NCBI RefSeq assembly: GCF_040649515.1
Contig: NZ_JBEZFP010000031.1
Span: 1-64,000, forward strand
DNA: 64,000 nt
Reading direction: 5' to 3'
Source: Yinghuangia elevatio
GTDB taxonomy: Bacteria > Actinomycetota > Actinomycetes > Streptomycetales > Streptomycetaceae
Part shown: positions 25,844 to 33,972 of the stretch, in pieces
Position numbering within the stretch: the first letter of the stretch is position 1
Layout: each line of letters starts with the position of its first letter
Translations under genes and position numbers: made by a program
The notes under the pieces: generated by a model
Seen by the model: the letters and a program-made list of their open reading frames with translations, nothing else
Database searches by the model: none
What the model was told of the DNA's origin: nothing

Positions 25844-27004
25844 ATGGGATTCTTCGACGCCGATTTGCCGCCCGTCCCCGAGGAGATGGGCGGCCACGTG
25901 CTCTATGCGCGCGCCGAGGGCGCGTCCTACGGAGTCCACGCCCGCGACTATGTCGTTCCGGCGGTTTTGCCGTGGGTCCGCCGGCTCGGGGTCGGGCCGG
26001 ATACCCAGGTGTGGCTGCGCCGCGTCGATGTGTGGACGGGCGGATTCTCCCTGGAACTGGCGGTGTTCCGGCGGATCGTTCGGTCGGCGCCGTCGCTCGG
26101 GCCGACGATGCGCGACGACCCCTCGGTGCTGCGGATCGGGCTGGTGATGGCGGACGGGACCCGCGCCACGTCGGTGGGCCGCGGGTATCCGTTGCCCGCG
26201 CCGCCCGGCGCGCCGGGGCTGGACACCGACCCGGACGACCTTCCGCACGAAGGTGGGGACGGCTCCGGGGAAGGGGATGGGGCGGCGGGAACGGACTTGG
26301 GGGAGGTAGGGGCCGGGCGCGGGGCCGGGACCGGAAAGGCCGCGCGCAGGCGCTTGGGCATCGCTCTGATGGCGCGCGGCGGCAGCATGCACAACACCTC
26401 GTACCACGCCGAAGTGCCTTTGCTGCCACCGGAAGGGCCGGTGGCGGTCGTCGTGGAGTGGCCTGCCGAGCACGTGCCGGAGACGCGGACCGAACTGGAC
26501 GGCACGGCGATACGCGAGGCCGCCGGCGACGCGGCGGAGGTGTGGCCCGACCTGCCGCGACGGCCGGACGGGGCGTTCCGGGCGTACCCGAGGCTCACGT
26601 ACTACGCGGCGGCGCCCCAGCCGGCCGGCGGCATGGTCTCGCCCGGTCCGGGGTTGCCGGGCCCGCCGCAGCTGCCGTCGCCGTACAGCACCCCGCCGTA
26701 TCCGCCGCCGTTTCCGATGCCGCCGTACCCCGATGCGCCGTACCATCTCGGGGCTCCGCCACCGCCGCACGCCGCGGGCACATGGCAGGGCCGACCACCA
26801 TATGCGCCGCCCGCGTACGGGGTCGCGTACGGGCCACCCCCGTACGGCCCCCCGCCGTTCACGCCGCATCCGCAGTCGGTGCCTCCCCATTTACGACCAC
26901 CCGAAGGGCCTCCGCCCCGGGACGACGAGCCGGACGAGCCGTCTCCTTCCCCGGCCACTCCCCCCTCGTCCGAGTCCGACGGGCGCGGCAATGGTGTGGG
27001 GTAG
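25844..27004 (+). CDS. Uncharacterised protein with proline-rich C-terminus
   Basis: A 386-aa protein I do not recognise. The N-terminal 120 residues look globular with beta strands (VDVWTGGFSLELAVFRRIVR, VLRIGLVMADGTRATSVG). A Gly/Asp/Glu-rich linker (about 125-165) and a second beta-rich part follow (RRLGIALMARGGSMHNTSYH, VAVVVEWPAEHVPETR). The last 130 residues are Pro/Tyr/Gly repeats (PPYPPPFPMPPYP, YGPPPYGPPP). ATG 25844 has GGGGG at nine bases; ATG 25835 is an alternative. The end overlaps the next gene by 14 bases. Split beta segments with a repeated VEW/VRIGL pattern hint at a surface- or complex-binding role, but this is a guess. Confidence 0.65.
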   Translation: MGFFDADLPPVPEEMGGHVLYARAEGASYGVHARDYVVPAVLPWVRRLGVGPDTQVWLRRVDVWTGGFSLELAVFRRIVRSAPSLGPTMRDDPSVLRIGLVMADGTRATSVGRGYPLPAPPGAPGLDTDPDDLPHEGGDGSGEGDGAAGTDLGEVGAGRGAGTGKAARRRLGIALMARGGSMHNTSYHAEVPLLPPEGPVAVVVEWPAEHVPETRTELDGTAIREAAGDAAEVWPDLPRRPDGAFRAYPRLTYYAAAPQPAGGMVSPGPGLPGPPQLPSPYSTPPYPPPFPMPPYPDAPYHLGAPPPPHAAGTWQGRPPYAPPAYGVAYGPPPYGPPPFTPHPQSVPPHLRPPEGPPPRDDEPDEPSPSPATPPSSESDGRGNGVG

Positions 27005-28484
27005 GCGCAAGACGCAGCACCCCCAACAGCCCGCGGCACCGCGCGAGCGGGATCTCGTGGAGCGCATGTTCGAGTGGCACGCTCGTGCCGATCTCGCGGT
27101 CGCCGTCGAGGACTTCGCCGCCGCACGGACCGCGCAGACCCTTGCCCTCGACATCGCGACCGCCCTCGCCGCCCGCACTCCGGACGACGTGCGGGCCTGG
27201 CAGGCGATCGCGGCGACGCGGTACGCCCTGATCGAATCCTGCGCCCGCACCGGGGACTTCGCCGCGGCATTGGAGTCCGCCGATGCCTGCCTAGCGGCGT
27301 ACGCCAAGGTCGCAGAGTCCGGTGGTACACCCGGCGGTTCCGGCGCCGAGACGACCGCGCTGACCGCCGACGTACGTGCCCGGCGCGCGGTGGCGCTGGC
27401 CGGAAACGGGCAGATCACCGCCGCTCTGCTGGAGGCGGACGAGGCCGTCTGCATGTACGTCGGACTCGGCGCCGAGGACTGGGACAGCGGCTGTCTCCCG
27501 GACCTGGCAAGGGTGTTGAGCACCGTCGCGCCGGTGCGGGCGCGCTACGGCGAACCGGACCACGCGGCCGCGACCGCCGACTACGCGATCCGCCTCTACG
27601 TCGAGAACGCGGCGCGCATCAACCGGCGCCCGGACGCGCCGACGCACGCGCGCTGTCTGTTCGAGGCCGCGCAGATAGCGTCCGACCTGCACGCCGCCGC
27701 CGGGCGCACGGACCTCGCGCTGAGCGCCGCCAACGTGGGCCGGCAGACCGCCGCGGCGCGGCGGATCGACGGTTTCGTGCGGCGCGAGCAGGCGTACGCG
27801 GGTGCGCTCGCCCGCTACACGATCCGCCTGACCGAGGACGGCAAGTCCGACGAGAGTGAAGCCTTCCTGGCGGAGAGCTGCGCGATCGACCCGGGCGCAT
27901 ACGCGCGTGTCGCGGCCGAGGCGTACCCGCTGGCCAGGGCCCGCGTCGAGGTCCCGCCGCTGGCGGACGCGCTGCGGGCCGCCCAGGCGATGCTGCGGGA
28001 CGTCGAACTCCCGGAGCTGCTGGACGGTTTGCTCGCCGACCCCTGGTCGGTCCAGCCGTCGCTGTCGGTGCCGGACCGGTGCCCGGCGGATGTGGCGCCG
28101 GAGATCGCCGAGACGCTGGCCGCGGCGGCGGTGCGCATGCTCGGCGAGGGCGACCCGCAGGGGCTGCGGCTGTGCCTGGAGGCGAACGTGGTGTTCGCCG
28201 GTGCGGCGGCGCGCGAAGTACCGGCGATGCGGCACGACTTCGCGGCGTACGGCACGCTCTGGGCGCAGGCCCTGGCGATGGCGGCGTGGCGGTTCCACGA
28301 GACCGGTTCGGAGGCCTTCCGGTGGTACGCCGCGGATCTGGCGGCGTGGCTGCTCGGCGTGCTGGACCGGCTGGCTCCCCTGGCGGCGGCGCAGCCGGAC
28401 ATCACCGAGTTGATCCGGGTGGGGACCACGGTCGCCCGCTCGGTCCTCGACGCGAAGCCGCGGGAGGGGGAACCGGCCGGGTAG
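26991..28484 (+). CDS. Helical TPR-like protein of unknown function
   Basis: A 497-aa Ala-rich, all-helical protein. Helix pairs such as DLAVAVEDFAAARTAQTLAL, AALESADACLAAYAKVAE and HAAATADYAIRLYVENAARI follow a TPR-like spacing. No catalytic motif is evident. ATG 26991 overlaps the previous gene by 14 bases, so translation is probably coupled. A scaffold or regulator for the two upstream proteins is possible. The reading frame has the strong third-position GC typical of real genes here. Confidence 0.68.
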   Translation: MVWGRRKTQHPQQPAAPRERDLVERMFEWHARADLAVAVEDFAAARTAQTLALDIATALAARTPDDVRAWQAIAATRYALIESCARTGDFAAALESADACLAAYAKVAESGGTPGGSGAETTALTADVRARRAVALAGNGQITAALLEADEAVCMYVGLGAEDWDSGCLPDLARVLSTVAPVRARYGEPDHAAATADYAIRLYVENAARINRRPDAPTHARCLFEAAQIASDLHAAAGRTDLALSAANVGRQTAAARRIDGFVRREQAYAGALARYTIRLTEDGKSDESEAFLAESCAIDPGAYARVAAEAYPLARARVEVPPLADALRAAQAMLRDVELPELLDGLLADPWSVQPSLSVPDRCPADVAPEIAETLAAAAVRMLGEGDPQGLRLCLEANVVFAGAAAREVPAMRHDFAAYGTLWAQALAMAAWRFHETGSEAFRWYAADLAAWLLGVLDRLAPLAAAQPDITELIRVGTTVARSVLDAKPREGEPAG

Positions 28485-28496
28485 CGGACGCCGGGC

Positions 28497-29948
28497 TCAG
28501 GCCCGCAGGGCGCGCGCCTCGGGGTCGCAGGCCAGCCGGACACCGACCGCGAGCATCGGGACCGCGGCCATCACGAAGGCCCAGCGGACGTCGGTGGCGA
28601 CCAGAACACCCATCAGGGCGATCGAGACCGGTTCCAGGACCGTGCGGGGCAGGAAGACGACGCTGTTGACGCGGCCGAGGAATTCGACGGGCGTGCGGGA
28701 CTGGACGAAGGCGGGCAGCGCGACGTCGCTGGAGTAGGCGACGCCGAAGCCGAGCACCACGAGGACCGCCGCCGCGCCCCACGCGGTCGGGGCGAACCCG
28801 AGGGCGGCGAAAGCCGTGCCCTCGCACAGGGTCATGCCGATGATCAGCAGGCCCCAGCGGGCGGGCAGGCCGGTGAGGGCGGCCGACACCGAGCCGAGGA
28901 GTTGTCCCAGCCCCCAGGCCGAGATGAGGATGCCGAGCGTCATGGAGCCGTCGGGGTAGGTCGCGGCGAGTGCGGGCAGGCCGACGGCGAAGAGCCCGGC
29001 GTAGGCGAGCGTGGCGGCGGAGATGAGCAGCAGGACGGCGCGAACCTCGCGGCTGCCGCGGGCGTACGCGAGTCCGTCCGCGATGTCGCGGCGCAGCGCG
29101 GCCTGGGCCGCCCGGATGCCGACGGGCCGCGGCTCGTCTGCGGGCTCCTCCGCCGGCCGCTCGGTGGTCGGCCGGTCCACCGGAAGGCGTGCCAGCGTCG
29201 CCGCCGCGACCAGGAAGGTCGCCGCGTTGAACCAGGCCGCCTCCGTGGTGCCGAGCGTGGTGACCAGGACGCCGCCGAGCAACGGCCCCGCAAGGCGGCC
29301 GCCCTGCTCGCCGAAACCGACCCACGCGTTGGCCTTGGCGAGGTCGCCGCGCGGCACGACCAGCGGCAGGATGCTGCCGCCAGCCGGCACCGAGAACGCC
29401 TCGGCGACGCCGACGACGACACCGAGGGCGAAGAACTGCCAGGTGTGCACCTGGTCGGCGGCGGAGGCCACGGCGAGAGCGGCCACCGCGCCCGCGCGTA
29501 CGAGGTGACACGCGATCAGGACGGCGCGCGGGGACACCCGGTCGGTGACGGCGCCCCCGAGCAGCATGAGCAGCCCGCGCGGTACGGCCTGGGCGATCAG
29601 GACGGCAGCCAGGAGCGTGGTGGAGCCGGTGTGTTCGAGGACAAGCCACAGAAAAGCGACTTCGAAGCTGTAGTCGCCGAGCATTGAGAGGGTCTCCCCG
29701 GCCCATACGCGGCGGAACGCCGGTCGGGCGAAGGGGCCGCGCGCACGGTTGCCGCCCGAGGTGCCGCCTGAATTGCCCGAGCCGCCCCCCACGCCGCCGC
29801 CTGAGCCACCGCCTGAGTCGGCTGAGTCGCCGACCCGCTTGCCCGCCGAGTCGCCGACCGGGTTGTCGGCTGAGCTGCCGACCGATCCGCGCCCGTTCCC
29901 GCTCAACTGCCCTCCCTCGTCGACGCCCCCGGCACCGTACGCCGCCAC
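28497..29948 (-). CDS. MFS exporter (MFS_3/EntS-like)
   Basis: A 483-aa permease with about 12 hydrophobic segments from residue 75 on. The first reads FRRVWAGETLSMLGDYSFEV and the loop motif between helices 2 and 3 is GGAVTDRVSPRAVL (MFS motif A-like). Overall it resembles the MFS_3 group that includes enterobactin exporter EntS and macrolide pumps. The first 70 residues are a Gly/Ser/Asp-rich cytoplasmic tail, made of GDSA/GGGSGG repeats, unusual for the family. The only start for this tail is GTG 29948, with GGGGA too close to be ideal, so the true start could be downstream. Substrate unknown. Confidence 0.83.
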   Translation of the reverse strand: MAAYGAGGVDEGGQLSGNGRGSVGSSADNPVGDSAGKRVGDSADSGGGSGGGVGGGSGNSGGTSGGNRARGPFARPAFRRVWAGETLSMLGDYSFEVAFLWLVLEHTGSTTLLAAVLIAQAVPRGLLMLLGGAVTDRVSPRAVLIACHLVRAGAVAALAVASAADQVHTWQFFALGVVVGVAEAFSVPAGGSILPLVVPRGDLAKANAWVGFGEQGGRLAGPLLGGVLVTTLGTTEAAWFNAATFLVAAATLARLPVDRPTTERPAEEPADEPRPVGIRAAQAALRRDIADGLAYARGSREVRAVLLLISAATLAYAGLFAVGLPALAATYPDGSMTLGILISAWGLGQLLGSVSAALTGLPARWGLLIIGMTLCEGTAFAALGFAPTAWGAAAVLVVLGFGVAYSSDVALPAFVQSRTPVEFLGRVNSVVFLPRTVLEPVSIALMGVLVATDVRWAFVMAAVPMLAVGVRLACDPEARALRA

Positions 29949-30054
29949 TCCCCTGCACTGCCTGTGGTTTTGCGTCGCTCACACGGCTCAGCGCGCGACG
30001 GCGCCGCACGCGCCTCTGACAATTCACACTTAATTTCGCAAAAGGCGTCGACGG

Positions 30055-30595
30055 GTGTCATCACACGAGGGAGCCACCGCAGGTTCGGACGACTCCGCCG
30101 CCTGGTGGCGCACAACCGCCGCGATCGCGCTGGTTGCCTTCGCCCTAAGCTGTCGGACATCACGGACCAGGACACCGCGAGCTTCCTCCCGGACAAGTAC
30201 AAGTCCGCCCAAGCCGCCGATCTGGCCGACCGGCAGTTCCCGCAGTCCCAGGACCAGACCGCGCAGAACGTCGCGAAGCGCACCGACAGCGGCCCGCTGC
30301 CGCCCGCCGACGCCGTGAAGACGCAGGAGATCACCTCGGTCAGCCAGGCGCAGGTCTCGCCGAACGAGCAGATCGCCGTCGCCACCGCCACCATCAAGGG
30401 CACCGCGCAGGACACCTCGGCATCTGCATCGCGGCGTTCGTGATGTCGATGTTCCTGGTGCCGTCGGTCACCGCCCTGATCGGCCACGTCGCCTGGTGGC
30501 CCGGCCACGCCGACCGCGCCAGACCCCCGGGCGGCTTCCCCGACCCCGGCCCCGACCCCGACCCCGACGCCGACGCCGACGCCGACGAAACGTGA
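30055..30595 (+). pseudogene. Decayed MMPL-family transporter gene
   Basis: Three pieces of one MMPL protein lie in three frames. The first transmembrane helix (AAWWRTTAAIALVAFALS) starts near 30094. The N-terminal external loop (SDITDQDTASFLPDKYKSAQ ... ADLADRQFPQSQDQ) runs from about 30155 to 30420. The C-terminal helix and tail (IAAFVMSMFLVPSVTALIGH, then AWWPGHADRARP) run from 30428 to the TGA at 30593. About 500 internal residues, including all central helices, are missing. It ends with Asp/Pro/Ala repeats. So there were at least one frameshift and one large deletion; it cannot make a transporter. It differs in sequence from the intact MMPL gene at 11.6 kb. Confidence 0.8.
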
Positions 30596-30679
30596 GCGCG
30601 TGAGCCGAATATCTGTTCACGAACATCCCTGTCGGCACTAGTGTTTGCGCGCCCGCCCCGCGAACACACCGAGGTCTAC

Positions 30680-31444
30680 GTGCCCGACACGACTGGAATA
30701 CCGTCCGACCCGCCGTCCGACCTGCCGACGCCGCCGAGGCCGGGCATGCTGGGACCGGAGTACCGGCGGGCCCCCGACGTCGATCCGAACTACGCGGAGG
30801 GTGTGCGGTTCACCTGCTCCACGTGCGGCTCGTATCCCGCGGCGGACGTGAACCTCCGAGGGCACCGCGGGCTCGTCCTGTGGATGGAATTCACCAAGGA
30901 GAAGGGCCCGTTCTGCCGGTCCTGCGGCCTGTCCGAGTACCGCGACATCACGTCGGGGACCCTGGTCGGCGGTTGGTGGAGCCCGTTCTCGCTGGTGATC
31001 GCCCCCTTCGTGCTGATCGGCAATTTCGACGCGTACACACAGATCCGCGCGCTGGAGGAACCCGTGCCGGGCAGCCCGCGCTCGCCGATGGCCGTCGGCG
31101 CGCCGGTGCACCGGCGGCCGGCCATTCTCGGGCTCCTGGTGCCACTCCTCGTCGTGGCCGCAATTGTCGTCTGGGCCGTCGCGGCCCGCTCCGGCGGAAC
31201 GTCCGAGCACGACATGGCGAATGCGCGTGCGGGCCACTGCGTCACGAACTCCGGATCGGCGCTCGCACCGAAGATGCGGTTCACCGACTGTGTCCCGCAG
31301 GCGTCACCGGTGTTCACGGTGCTCGCGCGCATCGAGGGATCCGGTGAAGTCGCGGGATGCCCTAAAGCCACGACGGAGACGCTGTATTCCTCGCGCCCGA
31401 GTGGAGTGGTGGAGTACGTCCTGTGCCTGGCGCCGCTGACGTAA
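30680..31444 (+). CDS. LppU/SCO3897-like membrane protein with zinc-ribbon motif
   Basis: A 254-aa protein. The N-terminal cytoplasmic part has two Cys pairs (FTCSTCGSY about 44-48 and CRSCGLSEYRDIT about 79-83), a likely zinc ribbon. Hydrophobic stretches follow (GGWWSPFSLVIAPFVLIG about 97-115, then LGLLVPLLVVAAIVVWAVAA about 153-172). The outer C-terminal domain has four Cys and the pattern GHCVTNSG ... FTDCVPQ ... GCPKATTETLY ... YVLCL, which matches the LppU family. Function unknown, probably in the cell envelope. GTG 30680 is chosen from GAGG five bases upstream. Confidence 0.74.
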   Translation: MPDTTGIPSDPPSDLPTPPRPGMLGPEYRRAPDVDPNYAEGVRFTCSTCGSYPAADVNLRGHRGLVLWMEFTKEKGPFCRSCGLSEYRDITSGTLVGGWWSPFSLVIAPFVLIGNFDAYTQIRALEEPVPGSPRSPMAVGAPVHRRPAILGLLVPLLVVAAIVVWAVAARSGGTSEHDMANARAGHCVTNSGSALAPKMRFTDCVPQASPVFTVLARIEGSGEVAGCPKATTETLYSSRPSGVVEYVLCLAPLT

Positions 31445-31467
31445 CGGGGGGCGTCCGGCGCCGGGCT

Positions 31468-33201
31468 TCAGCCTGCCGGGGCTCGGCGGGCGAGGAGGAG
31501 GGTGGCGTCGTCGCGGTGGCCGGTGGCGTCCGCGCGGGCGAACATCGTGGCGGCGAGGTCGTCGAGGGGTTCCGTGCGGTGCGCCGCCAGGTCGCGGGCG
31601 AGGCGCGCGATGCCGTCGTCGAAGTCGAGTTCCGGGCCCTCCAGCAGGCCGTCGGTGCACAGCGCGAGGATGCCGTCCGGCGGGAGCATCAGGCGGGTGG
31701 AGATGAAGCGCTGGTCGGCGGCCACCCCCAACGGCAGGGTGTCGCGCGGGTGTTCGACCGCCTCGACGCCGTGGCGGGCGGCCACGAGCAGGGGCGGGTG
31801 GCCCGCACTCGCGACGACCACTTCGCCGGTTCCGGTGTCGAGGTAGGCGAGCAGGCACGTCGCGTGCACCGGGGTCGGGAAGCGGCCCAGGAAGTCGTTG
31901 ACGCGGGTCAGCACCATGCCGGGATCGCGGTAGTCGATGGCGTACGCCCGCAGCAGTGTGTGGAGTCGGGACATCATCGGCGCCGCCTCCGGTCCGTGGC
32001 CCTGGACGTCGCCCACCGCCAGGACGACGAGCCCGCCGCGCAGGGCGAACACGTCGTACCAGTCACCGCCGAGGTCGGCGGCTTCGTGGGCGGGGCGGTG
32101 GCGGACCGCCGATTCGATGCCCGGGACGCCGGTGGGCTGTTCGAACGAGGTGCCGGCCCGGAACGCCTCCACGAAGTCGAGGTAGGGCTGCGTCTCGACG
32201 GTGCGCACCAGGGCGTGTCCGGCCATCCGGGTGACCTCGCGGATCGCCGCCTGCGACGCGGGAGCGGGCCGGTGCGGATCGCGGAAGCCGAGCGTCCACG
32301 CGCCGACCGCGCGGCCCGATCCGTCGGTGAGCGGGAGCGTCCACCACGCCCGGGTGCCCGGCGCGGCGACCAGCGGCTTCGCGTCGCCGGGCAGCGCCTC
32401 GTGCTGTTCGACGGTCAGGAACCGGTCCTGGCCGGTGCGGGCCGCGACCGCGACCGGGTGCGCGGCGTCGAGCGGGACGAGGCGCGGCGCCACGACGCCC
32501 GGCGCGGGCTCGGGTACGCGGTGCATGTGCAGGCGCGTGCCGTCGCCGAGCGCGACCGCGGACTGGGTGGCACACAGCAGCGGCGGGAACGTACGCAGGA
32601 GCAGGTCGAGCACCTCGTCTCGTGAGGAGGTGCGGATCAGCGACTCGGAGGCGTGCCGGGCGAGGGTTTCGGTGTGGTCCATGCGCGGCGCGGCGACGGC
32701 CGATGGCCCTGGAGTTGCCGGCGCTTCCAGGATTCCCGGGGTTCTTGGGGTCTCCGGAGTTTCAGGAGTGCCGGCGATGGCGGCTGACGCGTCCGTGTCC
32801 GCGTCGGCGGCGGCGGGGGCGAATTCGCCGAGGGTGACCAGGACCGTGGCCGCGTCCCCGTCCGACGTACCGCACGGGTGTGCGACCGCCCAGACGTGGT
32901 GGACGGCGGCGTCGTCGGACGCGAGGACGAGCCGGCGGACGGGCCGCCCGTCGGGTTCCGCCGTCATCGCGGCGACGGTCAGCGCGCCCGCCGCGTCGAA
33001 GAGCGTGGCGAGCGGCCGTCCGAGGACGCGCTCGAGGTCGTGTCCGCCGAGCGTCGCGGGCGCGGGGGCGATGGCCGTCACCGTGCCGGATCCGTCCACC
33101 AGGAGGCGGACGGTGCTGTCACCGTCGTTCAACGTACGGGTCTTTCTGTGCCGGCGGCAGGACTGACTGCGCGCCGGGGCCTGCGTGGGCGCACCTAACA
33201 C
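31468..33201 (-). CDS. PP2C-type (SpoIIE) protein phosphatase with PAS and GAF domains
   Basis: A 577-aa signalling phosphatase. Residues about 25-125 form a PAS-like sensor and 130-185 a Thr/Pro/Ala linker (TPETPETPRTPG). About 190-350 is a GAF-like domain (FPPLLCATQSAVALGDGTRL). About 375-577 is the SpoIIE/PP2C domain with metal-binding Asp in LGGDWYDVF, VGDVQGHGPEAA, LCTDGLLEG and GHRDDATLLLARR. It should dephosphorylate anti-sigma antagonist proteins, as many such enzymes do in Streptomyces. No anti-sigma or antagonist gene is adjacent, so its partner is elsewhere. GTG 33201 lacks a clear ribosome site; TTG 33132 is possible. Confidence 0.85.
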   Translation of the reverse strand: MLGAPTQAPARSQSCRRHRKTRTLNDGDSTVRLLVDGSGTVTAIAPAPATLGGHDLERVLGRPLATLFDAAGALTVAAMTAEPDGRPVRRLVLASDDAAVHHVWAVAHPCGTSDGDAATVLVTLGEFAPAAADADTDASAAIAGTPETPETPRTPGILEAPATPGPSAVAAPRMDHTETLARHASESLIRTSSRDEVLDLLLRTFPPLLCATQSAVALGDGTRLHMHRVPEPAPGVVAPRLVPLDAAHPVAVAARTGQDRFLTVEQHEALPGDAKPLVAAPGTRAWWTLPLTDGSGRAVGAWTLGFRDPHRPAPASQAAIREVTRMAGHALVRTVETQPYLDFVEAFRAGTSFEQPTGVPGIESAVRHRPAHEAADLGGDWYDVFALRGGLVVLAVGDVQGHGPEAAPMMSRLHTLLRAYAIDYRDPGMVLTRVNDFLGRFPTPVHATCLLAYLDTGTGEVVVASAGHPPLLVAARHGVEAVEHPRDTLPLGVAADQRFISTRLMLPPDGILALCTDGLLEGPELDFDDGIARLARDLAAHRTEPLDDLAATMFARADATGHRDDATLLLARRAPAG

Positions 33202-33290
33202 CTATCCCACGCAAACGGCCCGACCTGTGCTGGCAATCGGGTGAAGCGGACACGGGGCATCCGAAGGGTCGTTCCGGCCGGGCAACTCCA

Positions 33291-33331
33291 CCGGGGTCGC
33301 TCCTCCGGGGTCGCTCCTCCGGGGTCACTGG
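33291..33331 (+). repeat. 14-base tandem repeat CCGGGGTCGCTCCT
   Basis: Two exact copies (33291-33304 and 33305-33318) and a partial third, which overlaps the end of the response-regulator gene. Minor; likely slippage. Confidence 0.65.
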
Positions 33332-33966
33332 AGCAGGCGCTGCTCCTTGGCGACGGCGACCGCCCCGGCGCGGGTGTCGACGCCGAGCTTGGTGTAGATG
33401 CGGACCAGGTGCGTCTTGACGGTGGCCTCGCTGATGAACAGCGCCCGGGCGATCTCGCGGTTGCCCAGGCCCCGGGCCAGCTGCCCGAGGATGTCGAGTT
33501 CGCGGTCGGTGAGGGACGCGCGCGGACTGCGCATGCGCTCCATGACGCGGTTGGCGACCGGCGCCGACAGCGCGGCCCGCCCTTGCGCGGCGGCCAGGAT
33601 CGCCGCGAAGAGTTCGTCGGGCCGTTCGGCCTTCAGGAGGTAGCCGGTCGCACCGGCCTCGACCGCCCTGGTGACGTCGGCGTCGGTGTCGTACGTGGTG
33701 AGCACCAGCACGCGCGTACCCGGGATTTCGGCGACGATCCGGCGGGTCGTCTCGATGCCGTCGATGCCGGTGCCGAGGTGCAGGTCCATGAGCACCACGT
33801 CGGGGCGCAGCTTCGCGGCGGCGGCCAGGGCCTCTTCGCCGGTGGCCGCTTCGCCGACGACCTCGATGCCGGGCGCGCTGGCGAGCAGCGCGAGCAGGCC
33901 CGCACGGACGACGGTGTGGTCGTCGCAGAGGAGGACGCGGACATCCTGCGAGGGGGACGCGGACAT
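33325..33966 (-). CDS. senR: NarL/FixJ response regulator, SenR-like
   Basis: A 213-aa response regulator. The receiver domain (about residues 8-125) has the acidic pair CDD, phospho-acceptor Asp61 in VVLMDLHL, the Thr/Lys switch residues LVLTTYD and YLLKAERP. The C-terminal LuxR-type HTH (about 145-213) reads LTDRELDILGQLARGLGNRE, then FISEATVKTHLVRIYTKLGV. It partners the histidine kinase gene six bases upstream. The context with a divergent secreted HbpS-like gene matches the SenS/SenR/HbpS arrangement of Streptomyces, in which SenR regulates redox and heme genes. The name is by context and family, not by close comparison. Confidence 0.8.
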   Translation of the reverse strand: MSASPSQDVRVLLCDDHTVVRAGLLALLASAPGIEVVGEAATGEEALAAAAKLRPDVVLMDLHLGTGIDGIETTRRIVAEIPGTRVLVLTTYDTDADVTRAVEAGATGYLLKAERPDELFAAILAAAQGRAALSAPVANRVMERMRSPRASLTDRELDILGQLARGLGNREIARALFISEATVKTHLVRIYTKLGVDTRAGAVAVAKEQRLLQ

Positions 33967-33972
33967 GCCTGG

